Assembly (NCBI GenBank): GCA_947479995.1 | Contig: CANKBT010000103.1 | Location: 1 to 9,592 of the forward strand | From: Frankiaceae bacterium | Lineage (GTDB): Bacteria > Actinomycetota > Actinomycetes > Mycobacteriales > SCTD01 | DNA length: 9,592 nucleotides | Direction: 5' to 3' | In this document: positions 1 through 6,107 of the stretch, piece by piece | Numbering within the stretch: position 1 is the stretch's first letter | Layout: each line of letters starts with the position of its first letter | Translations under genes and position numbers: made by a program | The notes under the pieces: model-generated | Seen by the model: the letters and a program-made list of their open reading frames with translations, nothing else | Told to the model about the DNA's origin: nothing | The model's database searches: none

Positions 1-264
1 CCCCCGGCGGCCGTGGCCCCCGCGGAGCCGGTCGCCACCGCGCCGGCGGTCACCGCCGCCCCCGCCCCCGCCGCCGTAGGCGCCCCCGCTCCGGCCGCCG
101 CCCCCGCGGCTCCCCCGCTCGGCGCCCCCGCCGGGCAGCCCTCACCGGCCACCCGCGTGCACCAGCCGGTCGGCGGTCTGCGCACCGAGGCCGCGGCGCC
201 GCCCGTCGGGACGAGCCGCGCCTACCTGTCCTCCGACGGCCGGCCCGGCCCGGGCGCGGGGTGA
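1..264 (+). CDS. C-terminal end of an unidentified Ala/Pro-rich protein (5' partial)
   Basis: The reading frame is open from the first base and ends at TGA 262-264, leaving 87 visible residues. The first two thirds are almost pure Ala/Pro with some Val and Gly (repeated APAPAA-like units), the composition of a disordered extracytoplasmic or linker tail. The end is less biased and contains a single Tyr (AYLSS). No catalytic motif is visible, so the function cannot be assigned. The stop overlaps the GTG start of the downstream polymerase gene in a GTGA junction, so the two are probably co-translated. In related loci the gene beside a Wzy polymerase is often a chain-length determinant or bacterial tyrosine kinase with a low-complexity tail; that is a positional guess only. 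The upstream part lies outside the window. Confidence that this is coding comes from the coupling and the unbroken frame, since GC-rich DNA also leaves other frames open here. Confidence 0.6.
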   Translation, partial: PPAAVAPAEPVATAPAVTAAPAPAAVGAPAPAAAPAAPPLGAPAGQPSPATRVHQPVGGLRTEAAAPPVGTSRAYLSSDGRPGPGAG

Positions 265-1706
265 CCTCGCCGGTCGGCAGCGCCCTGGCCCGCCGCCGGG
301 GCACGGCGGGCGCCGCGCACGTCGCGCCTGCCGACCCGCCGCGGCCCCTGCTGCCCACCGCGACGCAGCTGCGCCGGGCGGTCGACGCCACCGGCGTGCT
401 CTCGCTGTTCGTCGTCCTGCTGTTCGCCCTGCCCTCGCGCGGCGGCGTGCCCGGGCTCGGCGCGGCCGGCCGGCCGGCCTTCCTGCTGGCCGGCGGCGCG
501 CTGGTCTGGTGGGCCGTCAGCCGGGCGATCGTGCCCTTCGCCACCCGCGGCCGGCAGCCGCTGCGCTTCGTGCTCCTCGGCAGCTTCCTCGCCATCGCCT
601 GCGCGTACGCCGCCGGCGCCGCGCGCGCGCTGCCCGGCAACGAGCAGCGCTCGGCCGACCGCGTCCTGCTGGCCAACGTCGCGCTCGCCGGCGTCGCGCT
701 GCTGGCCATGGACGGCATCCGCGACCGCGACCGCCTGCAGGCCCTGCTGCGCCGGATCGGCTACCTGGGCGTGCTCGTCGCCGCCGTCGGCTCGCTGCAG
801 TTCCTGTTCGAGATCGACCTCAACCCCAAGCTGCTGCTGCCCCCGCTCGTGCTCAACGCCGACCTGCTCGAGGCCGGCACCCGGCCCGGCACCGACCTGC
901 TGCGCGTCACCGGCACGACGGCGCACTACATCGAGTTCGGCGTCGTCCTGACGATGATCATGCCCGTCACGATGCACCTGGCGCTGTTCGCGCACCGCCG
1001 CGGCCGGCGGCTCGCCTGGTGGGCGTCGACGCTGTTCATCGCCGGCGCCTCGACGTTCTCGCTGTCGCGCTCGGGCACGATCGGTCTGGTCCTCGTCATG
1101 GTCGTGGTCGTGCTGTCCTGGCGGCCGCGCTACCAGTGGCGGGCCGCGGTGGTCGGCGTGCTCGCCCTCGCGGTCTTCCGCGCCCTCGTGCCGGGGCTGC
1201 TCGGGACGCTGAAGGGCCTGGTGACCAACTTCGGCCAGGACAGCAGCGTCGACGCCCGCACGCTCGACTACGCCCGGGTCGCCGACTACGTCGCCGAGCG
1301 CCCGCTGTTCGGTCGCGGCGCCGGCACCTTCCTGCCCGAGAACTACTTCTTCCTCGACAACCAGTTCCTGCTCACCACGCTCGAGGGCGGCCTGGTCGGG
1401 CTGGGCGGCCTGCTGCTGCTGTTCGCCGGCTCGTACGCCGTCGGGCGCAGCGTGCGCTTCGGCCCGGGTGACGAGGAGACCCGCCACCTCGGGCAGGCGC
1501 TGTGCGCGTCGGTCGCCATCGGCTTCGTGGTCTGCGCGACCTTCGACGCGATGAGCTTCCTCAGCTTCGCCGGGCTGCTCTACCTGCTCGTCGGCGTCCT
1601 CGGCGCGCTCTGGCGCCTGCAGCGCGAGCCCGGCCCGGGCCGCGTCCTGCCGGCGCCGCTGCTGCACGCCCGGTCGCGCCGCTCCCGGGTGCTGCCCGAC
1701 GCCTGA
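261..1706 (+). CDS. O-antigen ligase / Wzy-type polysaccharide polymerase, multi-pass membrane protein
   Basis: The 481-residue product is a polytopic membrane protein with hydrophobic segments near residues 45-58, 72-92, 101-120, 134-150, 165-183, 222-243, 251-265, 272-288, 294-312, 370-390 and in the C-terminal 60 residues. It carries landmarks of the O-antigen ligase/polymerase family: RVTGTTAHYIEFG around 215-227, a SLSRSG turn at 267-272, and a periplasmic loop with RTLDYARVADYV, then PLFGRGAGTF (348-357) and DNQFLLTTLEGGLVGLGG (366-383). The family transfers or polymerises lipid-linked glycans on the outer face of the cytoplasmic membrane. Length is usual for the family. The GTG start at 261 overlaps the upstream stop (GTGA). 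No strong Shine-Dalgarno is seen, which fits translational coupling. The gene ends 13 bases from the convergent GT2 gene. I infer polymerisation rather than ligation because a flippase and several glycosyltransferases lie nearby; Wzy and WaaL-type proteins cannot be separated reliably by eye. Confidence 0.88.
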   Translation: MTSPVGSALARRRGTAGAAHVAPADPPRPLLPTATQLRRAVDATGVLSLFVVLLFALPSRGGVPGLGAAGRPAFLLAGGALVWWAVSRAIVPFATRGRQPLRFVLLGSFLAIACAYAAGAARALPGNEQRSADRVLLANVALAGVALLAMDGIRDRDRLQALLRRIGYLGVLVAAVGSLQFLFEIDLNPKLLLPPLVLNADLLEAGTRPGTDLLRVTGTTAHYIEFGVVLTMIMPVTMHLALFAHRRGRRLAWWASTLFIAGASTFSLSRSGTIGLVLVMVVVVLSWRPRYQWRAAVVGVLALAVFRALVPGLLGTLKGLVTNFGQDSSVDARTLDYARVADYVAERPLFGRGAGTFLPENYFFLDNQFLLTTLEGGLVGLGGLLLLFAGSYAVGRSVRFGPGDEETRHLGQALCASVAIGFVVCATFDAMSFLSFAGLLYLLVGVLGALWRLQREPGPGRVLPAPLLHARSRRSRVLPDA

Positions 1707-1725
1707 CGGGCGGTGCGCGTCAGGC
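1701..1725. terminator. Inverted repeat spanning two convergent stop codons, candidate bidirectional terminator
   Basis: GCCTGACG (1701-1708) and CGTCAGGC (1718-1725) form a perfect 8-bp inverted repeat with a 9-base loop; the flanking C1700/G1726 adds a ninth pair. The TGA of the polymerase gene (1704-1706) lies in the left arm and the TGA of the minus-strand glycosyltransferase (1720-1722) in the right arm. There is no T tract on either side, so it would be a tract-less hairpin of the kind often seen after actinobacterial genes. Position between tail-to-tail genes is the main support; terminating activity is inferred. Confidence 0.55.
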
Positions 1726-2652
1726 GGCGTCGGGGTAGCCGGCCCACCACTCGCGGCGGCGCGCCCAGGCGCCCCGCCAGCCCGCGCCCGGCCCGCGGCG
1801 GGCCACCCGGCCGCCGGCGGCCCGCAGTGCGACTCCGGCGCCGAGCGCCGCGAGCTCGTACCGCTGCGCCGCGCCGCGCCGGTGCGCCCGCGCCAGCGTG
1901 GTCTTGCCGCGCATGAGCAGGACCAGCTTGTCGACCCGCGCCGAGCTGGCCCCGACGACGTGGGTCACCGTGGCGTCGGGCGTGACGCGCGGCCGGGCCC
2001 CGAGGGCGCGCGCCCGCAGCGCCAGGTCGGTGTCCTCGCCGTACATGAAGAAGCGGGGGTCGAAGCCGCCCAGCCGGTCCCAGAGCCCCCGCTCGACGAG
2101 CAGCAGGCAGCCGGTCACCATGCCGACCTCGCGCTCGTCGTCGCGCTGCCACCGCCCGAGCGACTCGGGGTCGAAGACGCGGGACCCGCGGAACGCGCTG
2201 TCGAGCCCGAGCGCGAAGCAGGTGCGCGACCACAGCGTCGGCAGCCCCCAGCACGAGCGCGGGTCGAGTGCGCCGTCGACGCCGACGGTGCGGCCGCCCC
2301 ACATGCCCGCCTCGGGGGTGCGTGCGGCGAGGTCGAGCAGCGCGTCGACCGCGCCGTCGTGCACGACGGTGTCGGGGTTGAGCAGCAGCAGGTAGCGCCC
2401 GCGGGCCTGCTGCGCCGCGGCGTTGCAGCCGCGCCCGAAGCCGACGTTGTCCGGCGAGGCGACGAGGACGACCTCGGGGTAGCGCTCGCGGACCAGGGCG
2501 GCGGAGCCGTCGCTGCTGGCGTTGTCGAGCACCACGACCTCGCCGCGGCCGCGCACCTGCGGCAGGAGGCTGTCGAGGCAGGCCGCCAGCAGGTCGCGGA
2601 CCTCGTAGCTGACGACGACGACGGAGACGTCCAGCGGGGGCGCGGCGCTCAC
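1720..2652 (-). CDS. GT2 family glycosyltransferase, rhamnosyltransferase-like (COG1216 type)
   Basis: The 310-residue protein shows a GT-A family 2 fold. It has an N-terminal nucleotide-binding strand SVVVVSYE (10-17), DNASSDGS (43-50), the NVGFGRGCNAAA segment (69-80) characteristic of WbbL/RfbF-type rhamnosyltransferases, a metal-binding NPDT (92-95) in place of DXD, and the acceptor/catalytic stretch GFDPRFFMYGEDTDL (196-210). The family moves a sugar, often dTDP-rhamnose, onto a lipid-linked glycan at the cytoplasmic face. The donor here is unproven. The basic C-terminal 70 residues may contact the membrane. I chose GTG at 2652 because it overlaps the acyltransferase stop in a GTGA junction and the family fold begins eight residues later; the frame stays open further upstream only because it overlaps the acyltransferase. 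It is therefore the second gene of a two-gene minus-strand unit. Confidence 0.9.
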   Translation of the reverse strand: MSAAPPLDVSVVVVSYEVRDLLAACLDSLLPQVRGRGEVVVLDNASSDGSAALVRERYPEVVLVASPDNVGFGRGCNAAAQQARGRYLLLLNPDTVVHDGAVDALLDLAARTPEAGMWGGRTVGVDGALDPRSCWGLPTLWSRTCFALGLDSAFRGSRVFDPESLGRWQRDDEREVGMVTGCLLLVERGLWDRLGGFDPRFFMYGEDTDLALRARALGARPRVTPDATVTHVVGASSARVDKLVLLMRGKTTLARAHRRGAAQRYELAALGAGVALRAAGGRVARRGPGAGWRGAWARRREWWAGYPDAA

Positions 2653-3182
2653 GCGCCGGCCCGCGTCTTGAGCACCCTCGCGGGCACGCCGGCGGCGACG
2701 CAGTCGGCGGGCAGGTCGCGCGTGACCACGCTGCCGGCGCCGACGACGGCCCCGGGCCCGAGCGTCACGCCGGCGACGAGGATGACGCCGGCGCCCAGCC
2801 AGCACCCGTCGCCGACGACGACGTCGCGCTCGCGCGTGGCCTGCTGGGCGACCGGCGTGCCGGCGACCGTCTCGTAGTCGCTCGCGGTGACGTAGACGCG
2901 CGGTCCGAAGGAGCAGTCGGCGCCGATGTCGATGCGCCCGGTGGTGCTGCCCGCCCACAGCGAGCAGTGGTCGCCGATGCGGGTGCGGGCGCCGATGGAG
3001 ATGCGCTCGCCGTGCCGCAGGCTCACCGTCGGCGACAGCCGCACCGACCGGTCGGCCCGCAGCGCGCGCCGGGGCTCGACGTGGTCGTAGCCGTGGTGGT
3101 TGACCAGCCGCAGCAGCGACGCCCACGTGCGCGGGTCCAGCACGTGGCGCAGCAGACGCAGCGCGCGTCCCGCCTTGCCCAT
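2649..3182 (-). CDS. Hexapeptide-repeat (left-handed beta-helix) acyltransferase
   Basis: The 177-residue product has imperfect hexapeptide repeats from about residue 60 (ISIGARTRIGDHCSLWAG, IDIGADCSFGPRVYV), then VVVGDGCWLGAGVILVAG and VTLGPGAVVGAGSVVTRD, ending in AAGVPARVLK. This is the standard layout of the WcaF/NodL/maltose-acetyltransferase group, which uses acyl-CoA to O-acylate sugars. Residues 1-55 form a basic, helical lead-in. The ATG at 3182 is preceded by GGGAGGA six bases upstream, a strong ribosome site that fixes the start although the frame is open far beyond it. Oddity: where many relatives have the acceptor-activating His before the loop, this protein reads VYVTASDYETVAGTP (residues 97-111) with no His between residues 73 and 177. 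It may use another base or be altered in activity. In context it would O-acetylate the polysaccharide repeat unit or a precursor. Confidence 0.87.
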   Translation of the reverse strand: MGKAGRALRLLRHVLDPRTWASLLRLVNHHGYDHVEPRRALRADRSVRLSPTVSLRHGERISIGARTRIGDHCSLWAGSTTGRIDIGADCSFGPRVYVTASDYETVAGTPVAQQATRERDVVVGDGCWLGAGVILVAGVTLGPGAVVGAGSVVTRDLPADCVAAGVPARVLKTRAGA

Positions 3183-3188
3183 CGCCCG

Positions 3189-3195
3189 TCCTCCC
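3189..3195 (-). promoter_or_regulatory. Shine-Dalgarno that sets the acyltransferase start
   Basis: On the minus strand GGGAGGA lies six bases before ATG 3182. It is one of only two textbook ribosome sites I found upstream of a gene start in the window, and it separates the true start from the long upstream open frame. Confidence 0.75.
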
Positions 3196-3246
3196 TGTCG
3201 GCCGCGCGCATCGTCGCACCCGGGCGCGCCGCGCAGACCCGGTCGG

Positions 3247-3272
3247 CGTGCGATGCACGTCACGCACGGTGA
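3247..3272. promoter_or_regulatory. Short inverted repeats in the divergent intergenic region, candidate operator
   Basis: The 144-base gap between the acyltransferase and GT4 genes holds CGTGC-GAT-GCACG (3247-3259), followed directly by TCAC-GCACG-GTGA (3260-3272). They lie where the -35 region of the GT4 promoter (-10 at 3287) would be and upstream of the acyltransferase. A repressor or activator could act on both divergent units. The arms are only 4-5 bp, so chance is possible. I see nothing else notable in this gap apart from the promoter and ribosome sites listed separately. Confidence 0.3.
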
Positions 3273-3286
3273 GCGCCCCGGCTCGG

Positions 3287-3292
3287 TAGCCT
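3287..3292 (+). promoter_or_regulatory. Putative -10 element (TAGCCT) for the GT4-propeller-pyruvyl transferase operon
   Basis: TAGCCT matches the TANNNT pattern of sigma-70-type actinobacterial -10 boxes and contains the only TA dinucleotide in the 144-base intergenic region. Transcription would begin near 3299, giving a leader of about 28 bases that carries GAGGAGG (3312-3318). No convincing -35 hexamer is visible. The same hexamer lies upstream of two other transcription units in this window. Confidence 0.55.
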
Positions 3293-3311
3293 GCGCGCTC
3301 GACGTCGACGC

Positions 3312-3318
3312 GAGGAGG
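3312..3318 (+). promoter_or_regulatory. Shine-Dalgarno that sets the GT4 start
   Basis: GAGGAGG is followed by eight bases and then GTG 3327. This strong site supports the GTG start at the head of the three-gene unit. Confidence 0.75.
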
Positions 3319-3326
3319 ACGGCCCC

Positions 3327-4355
3327 GTGCCGCCGACGGTCTGGCAGAGCAGCGGGCACGTCGACAACCCGTGGCTGGAGCAGTGGCTGGCCGCCCTGCG
3401 GGCCTCCGGGGCCGTCGTCGCCCCGCTGCGGCCGGACGGCCTGCGCGCGGCGCTCGGCGGGCGGGTGCGCCGCGGCGACTGGCTGCAGCTGCAGTGGCCG
3501 GAGAACGTGCTGAGCCCGCCCGGTGCCGGCCGGGCGGCCGTCTGGGCGCTCAAGCTGCTGGCCATGACCGCGCTGCTGCGGGCGCGGGGCGCGCGCGTGC
3601 TGCTCACGCTGCACAACACCCGCAGCCACGAGCAGCGGCACCCCCGGCTCGAGCGGGCCTTCTGGGACCTGCTCGACCGGCTCGTCACGGACGTCCACCT
3701 CATGAGCGAGGCCGCGCGCGCCGAGGTCGACCGGGCCCACCCGCGCCTGCGCCGCACGCCGGTGCACGTCGTGCCGCACGGGCACTACCGCGACGTGCTG
3801 CCGCCGCTGCCGGACGCCGCCGCGGCGCGGCGCGCCTGCGGGCTGCCGGCCGCGCCGCGCGTCGTGCTGCTGTTCGGCGCGGTGCGGCCGTACAAGGGCT
3901 TCCTGGAGTACCTCGCCGCGCTCGACGGCCTGCCCGCCGGCTGGCACGTCGTCGTGGCGGGCCGGTGCGCGGACCCCGCCCTGCAGCAGGCGCTCGAGGC
4001 GCGCGCCGACGAGCGCGTCACCCTGCGGCTGCACCGGCACGAGGACGACGAGCTGGCCGTGCTGCTCGCCGCCTGCGACGTCGTGGCGCTGCCGTACCGG
4101 GCGATCCTCAACTCCGGCAGCGCCCTGCTGGCGCTCAGCTGCGGCCGCGCGGTGCAGGCGCCGGACACCCCGACCTTCCGCGAGCTGCAGGACCAGGTCG
4201 GCCGCGACTGGGTGCACCTGACCCCCGGCCCCCCGCGCCCGGCGGACCTGGCGGCGCTGCCGCGCCCCGCCGCCGGCGCGCCCGACCTCTCGGCGCACGC
4301 GTGGCCGCGCATCGCGGCCCTGCAGGCCGACCTGCTCGCGTCGGCCCCGCGGTGA
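3327..4355 (+). CDS. GT-B fold glycosyltransferase, GT4-like
   Basis: The 342-residue product has a two-domain GT-B layout. The N-terminal half contains a short glycine-poor opening (VWQSSGHVDNPWLEQW), LQLQWPENVL and LLTLHNTRSHE, then VHVVPHGHYRDVLP at the domain hinge. The C-terminal donor domain begins with VVLLFGAVRPYKGFLEYLAAL (about 179-199) and includes AACDVVALPYRAILNSGSALLALSCGRAVQAP (about 249-280). This corresponds to the GT4 nucleotide-sugar site, although the usual E-x7-E pair appears altered: the first position lies in an RAILNSGS context rather than a clear Glu. A PHGHY hinge and a QWPEN segment are also seen in mannosyl- or glucuronosyl-type transferases, but the donor cannot be named. 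The GTG start at 3327 has a strong ribosome site. The stop overlaps the next GTG (GTGA, 4352-4355), making this the first gene of a coupled operon with the propeller and pyruvyl transferase genes. Confidence 0.87.
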   Translation: MPPTVWQSSGHVDNPWLEQWLAALRASGAVVAPLRPDGLRAALGGRVRRGDWLQLQWPENVLSPPGAGRAAVWALKLLAMTALLRARGARVLLTLHNTRSHEQRHPRLERAFWDLLDRLVTDVHLMSEAARAEVDRAHPRLRRTPVHVVPHGHYRDVLPPLPDAAAARRACGLPAAPRVVLLFGAVRPYKGFLEYLAALDGLPAGWHVVVAGRCADPALQQALEARADERVTLRLHRHEDDELAVLLAACDVVALPYRAILNSGSALLALSCGRAVQAPDTPTFRELQDQVGRDWVHLTPGPPRPADLAALPRPAAGAPDLSAHAWPRIAALQADLLASAPR

Positions 4356-5254
4356 CCCTGCTCGTGCGCTGCGCGCGCCGTGCCACGCCCCGCACCGCGG
4401 CCCTGCGCGCGGCCCTCGACGCGACCGGCGACGACAACGCCTTCAACCCGTCCTACCTGCGGCACGAGGGCGAGGACCACGTCGTCTACCGCGCCCACGG
4501 GCCCGGGCGGTCGCTGCCGTTCGTCGCCGTGCACCTGCGGCGGGGGGCGGACGGCCGGTGGGTGCGCACGGACCTCACCGCGGTGGCGGCGGAGCACGGC
4601 GTGCCGGTCGTCGCCGACCCCAAGCTGGTCGCGCTGCACGGCGCGCTGTGGGTCACCTTCAACACCGGCCACCAGCCCGACGGCAACGCGCTGCTGCTCA
4701 TGCGCCTCACGCCGTCCCCCGGCGTGCCGCAGCCGTGCCTGCTCGAGGAGCGCCAGCGGGTCGAGAAGAACTGGGGCTTCCACATCACCCCCGACGGGCG
4801 CCTCGGCGCGCTCTACGCCGTCGACCCGCTGGTGCGGCTCGAGCTGGCGCACGGGGAGCCCGGCGACGGCCGGCCGCTCGCGTTCCGGCGCGTCGGCGGC
4901 CCCGAGGGGCGGATCGCCGCACCCGGCCTGAGCCTCGGCACCCAGCCGTGGGCGGACGGCGGCCGGCTGCTGCTGGTGGGGCACCAGAAGGTCTGGTGGC
5001 GCGGGCGCCGCGGCTACCTCGGGCGGCCGGTCACCGTCGACCTCGACGAGGGCCGGGTCCGCGCGCACCGGACGGTGCTGGTGCACTCCGCGGCGTCGGT
5101 GCTGCGCGGGCGCAGCGCGCACAACCCGCACGCCTCGTTCGTCACGTACTTCGCGGGGCTCGCCGTCGACGGCGACCGCGCCGTGCTGGGCTACGGCGTG
5201 GACGACGCCCGGCCGGGCTTCGCCGAGGTGGAGGTGGGTGCGCTGTGGCGGTGA
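4352..5254 (+). CDS. Uncharacterised GH130/GT108-like beta-propeller protein of a polysaccharide locus
   Basis: I do not recognise a named family with certainty. The 300 residues show regularly spaced blade-like motifs: FNPSYL (31-36), a YR pair (46-47), DPKLVALHGALWVTFN (89-104), EKNWGFH (138-144), SLGTQPW (194-200), LLVGHQKVWW (207-216), HNPHASFVTYFAGL (257-270) and VLGYGVDDA (278-286). The order NPS / DPKL / EKNW / GH / YGxxDA recalls five-bladed propellers of the GH130 beta-mannoside phosphorylases and the related GT108 beta-1,2-mannosyltransferases. There is no signal peptide and no membrane segment, so it should act in the cytoplasm, on precursors rather than on exported polymer. Asp89 and Glu138 are conserved-looking polar candidates for the active site. 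It overlaps the GT4 upstream and the pyruvyl transferase downstream, implying one assembly step. It may be a glycosyltransferase, a phosphorylase or a non-catalytic binding protein; the mannose link is inference. Confidence 0.75.
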   Translation: MTLLVRCARRATPRTAALRAALDATGDDNAFNPSYLRHEGEDHVVYRAHGPGRSLPFVAVHLRRGADGRWVRTDLTAVAAEHGVPVVADPKLVALHGALWVTFNTGHQPDGNALLLMRLTPSPGVPQPCLLEERQRVEKNWGFHITPDGRLGALYAVDPLVRLELAHGEPGDGRPLAFRRVGGPEGRIAAPGLSLGTQPWADGGRLLLVGHQKVWWRGRRGYLGRPVTVDLDEGRVRAHRTVLVHSAASVLRGRSAHNPHASFVTYFAGLAVDGDRAVLGYGVDDARPGFAEVEVGALWR

Positions 5255-6084
5255 GGACCTTCTACTGGGAGCAGCGGGTGATCGGCCGCGCCCGCGTGCT
5301 CGCCCAGCGGGTGCGCGGCCGGGCCACGCACCTGCTGTTCGCCACCGGCAACGCCGGTGACATCTACAACCGCGACCTCGTGCAGCAGGTCTACGGCGTC
5401 CCGGCCCGCAACGTCGTCGACGAGGGCCGGCGGCTGCTGCTCATCGGGTCGGTCGCGCACAACGCCCGCGACGGCGACGTGGTCTGCGGCATCGGCACCA
5501 AGGGCGAGCCGGTCCCGAGGGCCTCGGAGGTGCGGCTCGACGTGCGCGCCGTCCGCGGGCCGCTGACGCTGCGCGCCTTCGCCGACGCGGGGCACGACGT
5601 CTCCCGCGTCGCCTCGCTGCGCGACCCCGGGCTGCTCATCCGCTTCGCCGTGCCGCGGGACGTCGAGCCGGTCAAGGGCCGGGTCGTGCTCGTGCCGCAC
5701 TACCGCGAGCGCGACCAGTACCGCCGCCGCGCGCCCGCCGGCGTGCGCGTCCTCAGCATCGACGCCCAGCCGGCCGCGCTCGCGCGCCAGCTGCAGCGCG
5801 CCGAGCTGGTCTACGCCTCGTCCCTGCACGGCGTGATCTTCGCCCACGCGCTCGGGCGCCCGTGCGTCGTCGTCGCTCCCCTCACCGAGGAGCCGCTCCT
5901 GAAGTACGAGGACTACCTGCTGTCGGTCGGCCTGCCCTTCCGCGGCGGCCTGCCCTCGCTGGAGGAGGCGCTGCGGGCGCCGAGCCCGGTCAGCCCGCTC
6001 GACCTCGACTACGCGCTGGAGGACTTCCACCTGCCGACGCTGGCCGAGCTGCAGGCGCTCGGCGTCGCCGACCCGGCGCCGTAG
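5245..6084 (+). CDS. Polysaccharide pyruvyl transferase, ExoV-like
   Basis: The 279-residue product matches the polysaccharide pyruvyl transferase family (CsaB/ExoV/WcaK), which moves the enolpyruvyl group of phosphoenolpyruvate onto a sugar as a ketal, adding negative charge. Landmarks are LLFATGNAGDIYNRDL (30-45), VCGIGTKG (80-87, where relatives often have W-G-x-G), RAVRGPLTLRAF (101-112), DPGLLIRF (127-134), VVLVPHYRERDQY (147-159), and the signature SSLHGVIFAHALGRPCVVV (192-210), whose His is probably part of the phosphoenolpyruvate site. It is cytoplasmic. Start choice: GTG 5245 lies ten bases after GGAGG (5230-5234) and overlaps the upstream gene by ten bases. GTG 5251 would instead make a GTGA junction like those between the other coupled genes, two residues shorter. 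The acceptor is presumably a sugar added by the GT4 or its propeller neighbour. Confidence 0.92.
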   Translation: MAVRTFYWEQRVIGRARVLAQRVRGRATHLLFATGNAGDIYNRDLVQQVYGVPARNVVDEGRRLLLIGSVAHNARDGDVVCGIGTKGEPVPRASEVRLDVRAVRGPLTLRAFADAGHDVSRVASLRDPGLLIRFAVPRDVEPVKGRVVLVPHYRERDQYRRRAPAGVRVLSIDAQPAALARQLQRAELVYASSLHGVIFAHALGRPCVVVAPLTEEPLLKYEDYLLSVGLPFRGGLPSLEEALRAPSPVSPLDLDYALEDFHLPTLAELQALGVADPAP

Positions 6085-6107
6085 GCCTCAGCCCGCGCGG
6101 GGCGCCG
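6074..6107. terminator. Possible hairpin at a convergent junction
   Basis: CGGCGCC (6074-6080) and GGCGCCG (6101-6107) are perfect 7-bp complementary arms around a 20-base loop. The loop holds the TAG of the pyruvyl transferase (6082-6084), the palindrome AGGCCT (6083-6088) and the TGA of the flippase (6088-6090). The two stops are three bases apart, so any terminator must overlap coding sequence. The arms are pure GC and themselves palindromic, so chance is likely enough to keep confidence low. Confidence 0.3.

Noticed and set aside
46..135. Cytosine-rich, GCC/CCC-repetitive stretch that looks like a simple repeat.
   Set aside because: It is explained by codons for an Ala/Pro-rich tail, and the units are not identical enough to call a tandem repeat array.
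222..1667. A 481-codon open frame antisense to the polymerase gene, rich in Glu, Gln, Arg and Gly.
   Set aside because: It mirrors a gene with clear family motifs and membrane segments. Its composition is what the complement of GC3-rich coding gives, and it has no recognisable domain.
2653..3267. Upstream extension of the minus-strand GT2 frame, which would make a 515-residue fusion.
   Set aside because: The extra sequence is Arg/Ala-rich nonsense overlapping the acyltransferase, and the GT2 fold begins right after GTG 2652.
3183..4298. Upstream extension of the acyltransferase frame antisense to the GT4 gene.
   Set aside because: A strong ribosome site precedes ATG 3182, and the extension is low-complexity antisense sequence.
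3371..4351. Upstream extension of the propeller frame inside the GT4 gene, which would suggest a 627-residue fusion.
   Set aside because: The extension is Ala/Arg/Gly/Pro-rich out-of-frame reading of the GT4 gene, while GTG 4352 makes a normal coupled start.
6092..6101. Perfect palindrome CCCGCGCGGG.
   Set aside because: It lies in the coding tail of the flippase and is likely by chance at this GC content.
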